Assembly (NCBI RefSeq): GCF_002018875.1 | Contig: NZ_MVOL01000001.1 | Coordinates: forward strand, 124,001-188,000 | Source of the DNA: Pseudomonas sp. MF4836 | GTDB lineage: Bacteria > Pseudomonadota > Gammaproteobacteria > Pseudomonadales > Pseudomonadaceae | Length of the DNA: 64,000 nt | Direction: 5' to 3' | Shown here: in pieces, positions 60,995 to 64,000 of the stretch | Layout of the letters: every line of letters begins with the position of its first letter | Numbering within the stretch: the first letter of the stretch is position 1 | Notes under the pieces: model-generated | The model's database searches: none | What the model saw: the letters and a program-made list of their open reading frames with translations, nothing else | What the model was told of the DNA's origin: nothing | Made by a program: the position numbers and the translations under genes

Positions 60995-61690
60995 TCAGCG
61001 GGAATACATGGCCCACCAAAATACGTGGCCAATGATCGCTATTTGTTGGTCCTGGACCTCTTGAAAGGTGTAATCCTCGTCTGGGTGCTCGTCTCGGTTA
61101 AAGCTACGCAACCGGATTCCTGTTGGGGTCCTATACACCTGCTTCACGCGGAGCTGCCCGTTGTGGCTTATCGCGTACATCTCTCCGTCGACGACGTCCC
61201 GCAGTGAGTTTTTCCCGACGTTTACACCAACGGTTGCTCCATCGCGCAGCACCGGAATCATGCTGTTGCCGCTGACGGAGACACACTTTGCGTTCGCAAA
61301 CTGCACGTTGTTCTGGCGCAGATCTTTCTTGAAGAACCTCAGCCTGGCTGAGTCGCTCTCCTCAATGGAGTATTTGCCTGAGCCTGCCGACAGCTCTACC
61401 TCTTCAAGGAAGGGGACATAGACCTCGTCTTCGTCCAGTGGCGTTTCATCATCCCAGGTTTCGATAGGCGTAAGGCTCGGCACCCTGGGCGGATCGATGC
61501 CTTCTGACAACCACTCAGCTGAACAGTTGAGGGCCCTGGCCAGCGAGGTAAGGTTTTTCCCCTTGGCGCCATTGGTCCCATTAATCCAGAAAGAGACCGT
61601 CGCTTTCGATACGCCGGTCATCTCGCTGATATCTGTAGCGCGGAGGCCTAGGGCATCCATGCGTGCTTTGAGTCGTTCGCTGAAATTCAT
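60995..61690 (-). CDS. CI-type phage repressor (S24/LexA-like)
   Basis: 231 residues from the ATG at 61690. N-terminal HTH (MDALGLRATDISEMTGVSKA, TVSFWINGTNGAKGKNLTSL). C-terminal S24 peptidase-like domain with CVSVSGNSMIPVLRDGATVG (Ser) and DVVDGEMYAISHNGQLRVKQ (Lys). Cleavage would be RecA-stimulated as in lambda CI. It keeps the lysogenic state by binding the operators on both sides of the gene. Confidence 0.92.
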   Translation of the reverse strand: MNFSERLKARMDALGLRATDISEMTGVSKATVSFWINGTNGAKGKNLTSLARALNCSAEWLSEGIDPPRVPSLTPIETWDDETPLDEDEVYVPFLEEVELSAGSGKYSIEESDSARLRFFKKDLRQNNVQFANAKCVSVSGNSMIPVLRDGATVGVNVGKNSLRDVVDGEMYAISHNGQLRVKQVYRTPTGIRLRSFNRDEHPDEDYTFQEVQDQQIAIIGHVFWWAMYSR

Positions 61691-61694
61691 ATTT

Positions 61695-61754
61695 AGGATT
61701 CTAAACATTGAGAGGTTTAGATAACTTGCCTTTTGGTGTTAACATTTCTAAACT
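61695..61754. promoter_or_regulatory. right operator and PR promoter
   Basis: Operator-like sites: a CTAAAC (61701) / GTTTAG (61715) dyad, TTTAGATAACTT (61716-61727) and GTTAACATTTCTAAAC (61738-61753). A plus-strand promoter TTGCCT (61726-61731), 17 nt, TAAACT (61749-61754) overlaps them. Confidence 0.6.
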
Positions 61755-61780
61755 CGCGACAGTGAAATGGAGAAACCTTA

Positions 61781-61990
61781 ATGACCTATGACCAAGCCCT
61801 GAAGTTTTTTGGCTCGCCTGGCGCAATCGGTGCGGCTCTCGGCGTGACAAGAAGCCGGGTTTCGCAGTGCAGATCCGCAGGCGGGTTCTCCTACCCAATG
61901 CAATGTGTGTTGGAGAAGGAGTCCAGTGGAGAGCTTTGCGCGACTCGTGAAGACGATCCAGCAAGTGCCACCAAAGAAACACCTGCTTAA
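61781..61990 (+). CDS. Cro/YdaS-like repressor
   Basis: 69 residues. YDQALKFFGSPGAIGAALGV, TRSRVSQCRSAGGFSYPMQC is the Cro/YdaS-type HTH. Divergent from the repressor gene and first gene of the rightward early unit. Confidence 0.85.
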   Translation: MTYDQALKFFGSPGAIGAALGVTRSRVSQCRSAGGFSYPMQCVLEKESSGELCATREDDPASATKETPA

Positions 61991-62082
61991 CCGTCCGATG
62001 AACTGATTTTCCGCTCTATGGGCAAAAACAAAAAGGTGATCCGGCTTTGCTGTTGATTCATCCAGTAGCCAAATCGCAGGCA

Positions 62083-62106
62083 TAAAAAAACCGCCTGGCA
62101 GGGCGG
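62083..62106. terminator. hairpin after cro
   Basis: CCGCC (62091-62095) / GGCGG (62102-62106) preceded by seven A, so the T-run is on the minus strand. Could act on antisense transcription or as a rightward attenuator. Confidence 0.45.
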
Positions 62107-62135
62107 TTCGTTACAGCTTTAAAGCGAGGTCAATC

Positions 62136-62360
62136 ATGATCAATAACGCCCAATCAGTCAACTGCCCCAGAGATGTCGCGACACCTTCTGAAACCTCGGA
62201 GGGCGTGTCGCAACACCGTATCACCGATCAGTCTGCCGCTATGCAAGCAGCCCTTCAGGTTTGCCGCCAGTACTCCCGCGAGTCTAAGTCCCAATTCCGC
62301 AGAGAGTGTCTTGACCGCCTGAGGGCATCGCTTGTCCCGGCAAAGGATGTTTCCGCATGA
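62136..62360 (+). CDS. hypothetical phage protein (CII position)
   Basis: 74 residues. Ser/Gln-rich N-terminus, then QAALQVCRQYSRESKSQFRR. It sits where CII lies in lambda, but has no recognisable CII HTH. Overlaps the next gene by ATGA. Confidence 0.6.
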   Translation: MINNAQSVNCPRDVATPSETSEGVSQHRITDQSAAMQAALQVCRQYSRESKSQFRRECLDRLRASLVPAKDVSA

Positions 62361-63064
62361 GCACCATCATCATGAGTTTGTGCTGGCCCTTGCAGGGCAT
62401 GAGCGGCCCGCAAAAGGCCGTCTTAATTTCACTGGCTGACAACGCCAACGACGAGGGTGTTTGCTGGCCGTCTGTTGCTCGCATAGCCGAGCGAACCTGT
62501 CTTGCTGAACGGACTGTTCAGGCTGCCGTAAAGTGGTTGACCCAAGTTGGCATTTTGGCTGTCCGCGAGCGGATGGGGCGCTCGACTATTTATACCCTGA
62601 CCCCCGCGTCATATGCACCCCCGCAAAAGACGCACCCCGCAGCAGATGCACCACCACCCCCGCAGCTCACGACAGCAACCCCCGCAGCAGCCGCACCCAG
62701 AACCGTAATAGAACCATCAAGTGAACCATCACCTCCTGTCGGCGGCGAGCAACCGGCGAAGATTTCGAAGCCGAAATGCCCAACTCAGGCCATCGTCGAT
62801 TTGTTCAACAAGACGATCCCTGAGTTTCCTCGGGTTGTGATGCTGACCAAGGATCGAATCGAAAAGCTCGGTGCGCGATGGAACGAGAGTGATGTGCACC
62901 AAGATCTTTCGTTCTGGGCGGAGTACTTCGCTCTGGTTCGGTCGAGCAAGTTTCTGATGGGGGAGGTGTCCAGCACGGGCGGGAACTCTTTCCGCTGCAA
63001 CTTCGACTGGCTGATCGCTCCTCGCAACTTCGTGAAGGTTGTGGAGGGCAATTACCATGCGTGA
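62357..63064 (+). CDS. phage replication protein with winged helix (O-like)
   Basis: 235 residues. The N-terminal winged helix (GPQKAVLISLADNANDEGVC, WPSVARIAERTCLAERTVQA) is joined by a Pro/Ala linker to a C-terminal DUF1376/DnaT-like segment (FRCNFDWLIAPRNFVKVVEG). It binds the phage origin and recruits the helicase encoded next. The origin may be inside this gene; no clear iterons were noticed. Confidence 0.8.
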   Translation: MSTIIMSLCWPLQGMSGPQKAVLISLADNANDEGVCWPSVARIAERTCLAERTVQAAVKWLTQVGILAVRERMGRSTIYTLTPASYAPPQKTHPAADAPPPPQLTTATPAAAAPRTVIEPSSEPSPPVGGEQPAKISKPKCPTQAIVDLFNKTIPEFPRVVMLTKDRIEKLGARWNESDVHQDLSFWAEYFALVRSSKFLMGEVSSTGGNSFRCNFDWLIAPRNFVKVVEGNYHA

Positions 63065-64000
63065 CCCATTCAGCGTTGAGGCCGAGCACGGCGTCCTGGG
63101 GGCTATGTTCCTGCGCCCGGAACTGATCGATATTCTAAGTGCAGACCTGGCCGTCGAAGACTTTTACTACGACGACAACGCGGCGCTTTACCGCGGGATC
63201 CTGGCGCTTCACGGCGAAAACAAGCCTGTTGATGCGGTCACTGTCGGCCTGTTCCTTGGAGCCTTGCCCAGTGGCGACAACGCCGTTGCCTATGCGGCCG
63301 AGGTGACCCACAACACACCGAGCGCGGCCAATGCGGCCTCGTATGCCACGACTGTGCGTGAGCGGAGCCTGGACCGGTCAATGATCGAGCTCAGCCTTCG
63401 GATCAACGAGATCGCCCATAGCGACCAGCCTACCGTCGACAAGGTGGCAGCGGTTCAGGCCGAGGCCCAGGCCATTGACGGCCAGACTGCGACCTCTGAG
63501 GTCATCAAGGCCGAGGATATCCTGGACGACTACATCGAGGTTTTGCAGGCTCGGGCAGATCGGGGGGAGGGTATCGACGGCCTGTCGACTGGCATAGACG
63601 ATTTGGACGAGAAGCTGCAGGGGCTCAAGCCTGAACAGTTGATCATCATTGCCGGCCGGCCCGCGATGGGCAAAACCACCCTGGCGATGAACATTGGGTC
63701 TCACAACGCCATCCGCGCCGCAAAAAGCGTGATGGTGTTCAGCCTCGAAATGCATAACACAGGCCTGATGGATCGCTTTATGGCATCCGAGGGCCGTATC
63801 CCTCTCCAGTTGATCAAGAGCGGGAAAGCGCCGCACACCCATGGCGCTGAGCTGATGAGCGCCGCCGGGAAGCTCAAGCACTCGAAACTGTTCATCTCCG
63901 ATCGTCCCTCGATGACGATCAACCGCATACGCTCGTCCGCCCGCCGGCATAAGCGCCGTCACGGGCTGGACCTGATCATCATCGACTACCTGCAGCTGAT
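63057..64000 (+). CDS. dnaB: replicative DNA helicase DnaB-like (partial at window end)
   Basis: The frame opens at the ATG at 63057, overlapping the O-like gene, and runs to the window edge (314 codons). N-terminal DnaB domain (PFSVEAEHGVLGAMFLRPEL), then the RecA-like part: GLSTGIDDLDEKLQGLKPEQ, Walker A IAGRPAMGKTTLAMNI, VFSLEMHNTGLMDR, Walker B-like LIIIDYLQL at the edge. It unwinds the phage replication fork. The 3' part is outside the window. Confidence 0.92.
   Translation, partial: MRDPFSVEAEHGVLGAMFLRPELIDILSADLAVEDFYYDDNAALYRGILALHGENKPVDAVTVGLFLGALPSGDNAVAYAAEVTHNTPSAANAASYATTVRERSLDRSMIELSLRINEIAHSDQPTVDKVAAVQAEAQAIDGQTATSEVIKAEDILDDYIEVLQARADRGEGIDGLSTGIDDLDEKLQGLKPEQLIIIAGRPAMGKTTLAMNIGSHNAIRAAKSVMVFSLEMHNTGLMDRFMASEGRIPLQLIKSGKAPHTHGAELMSAAGKLKHSKLFISDRPSMTINRIRSSARRHKRRHGLDLIIIDYLQL

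Overview
The window is from a fluorescent-pseudomonad-type genome. The backbone is GC-rich with Pseudomonas-style codon use. It carries two members of the small DUF2388 family, and its promoters, terminators and protein families all fit Pseudomonas; the species cannot be fixed from the sequence alone.

From 1 to about 36 kb it is mostly chromosomal. It holds an HNH nuclease, two L,D-transpeptidases, an MFS/ArsR divergent pair, small lipoproteins, an ankyrin protein, a BRCT protein and queH. These are followed by a mesX-mesD-flavin reductase operon for folate-independent methionine synthesis, with a sequence upstream that fits a MetR box. Decayed mobile DNA (a serine recombinase remnant and an IS21 istB remnant) lies around 15-17 kb. 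A four-gene block at 17.9-21.8 kb (LuxI/FeeM-like N-acyltransferase, NTF2-like protein, haem-oxygenase-like metal oxidase, fatty acyl-CoA ligase) looks like a small lipid natural-product or signal pathway. Next come an AraC regulator with a DUF1254/OmpV/acid phosphatase/OMP group, and a molybdenum hydroxylase operon (2Fe-2S, Mo subunit, triheme cytochrome c, XdhC) beside an AraC/MFS pair.

From 36 to 49 kb the DNA is accessory, and much of it is AT-rich. A divergent pair encodes an aegerolysin-like protein and a protein with an LSxC...H arrangement like CNF/BLF1-type glutamine deamidases. Next is a wrecked prophage (Gp157, endolysin, spanin, SRAP and umuC fragments) with an intact DUF6708 membrane protein. 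A likely defence island follows: a HEPN-STAND-TPR NTPase, a small HEPN-motif protein and a SEC-C/PD-(D/E)XK protein, with recurring inverted-repeat spacers related to GGCCGATAGC.

From 49.05 kb to the right edge is the left part of an apparently intact lambdoid prophage. It is integrated in a tRNA-Ser(UGA), whose 3' part remains at 49054-49113. The order is integrase, leftward early genes (including a cytosine methyltransferase and a YejK-like nucleoid protein), opposite-strand moron-like genes, a CI-type repressor with operators, Cro, a replication initiator and a DnaB helicase cut by the window end. Several early genes are separated by a 37-bp repeated hairpin element, and one polycistronic stretch contains a 17-residue ORF coupled by ATGA overlaps at both ends.
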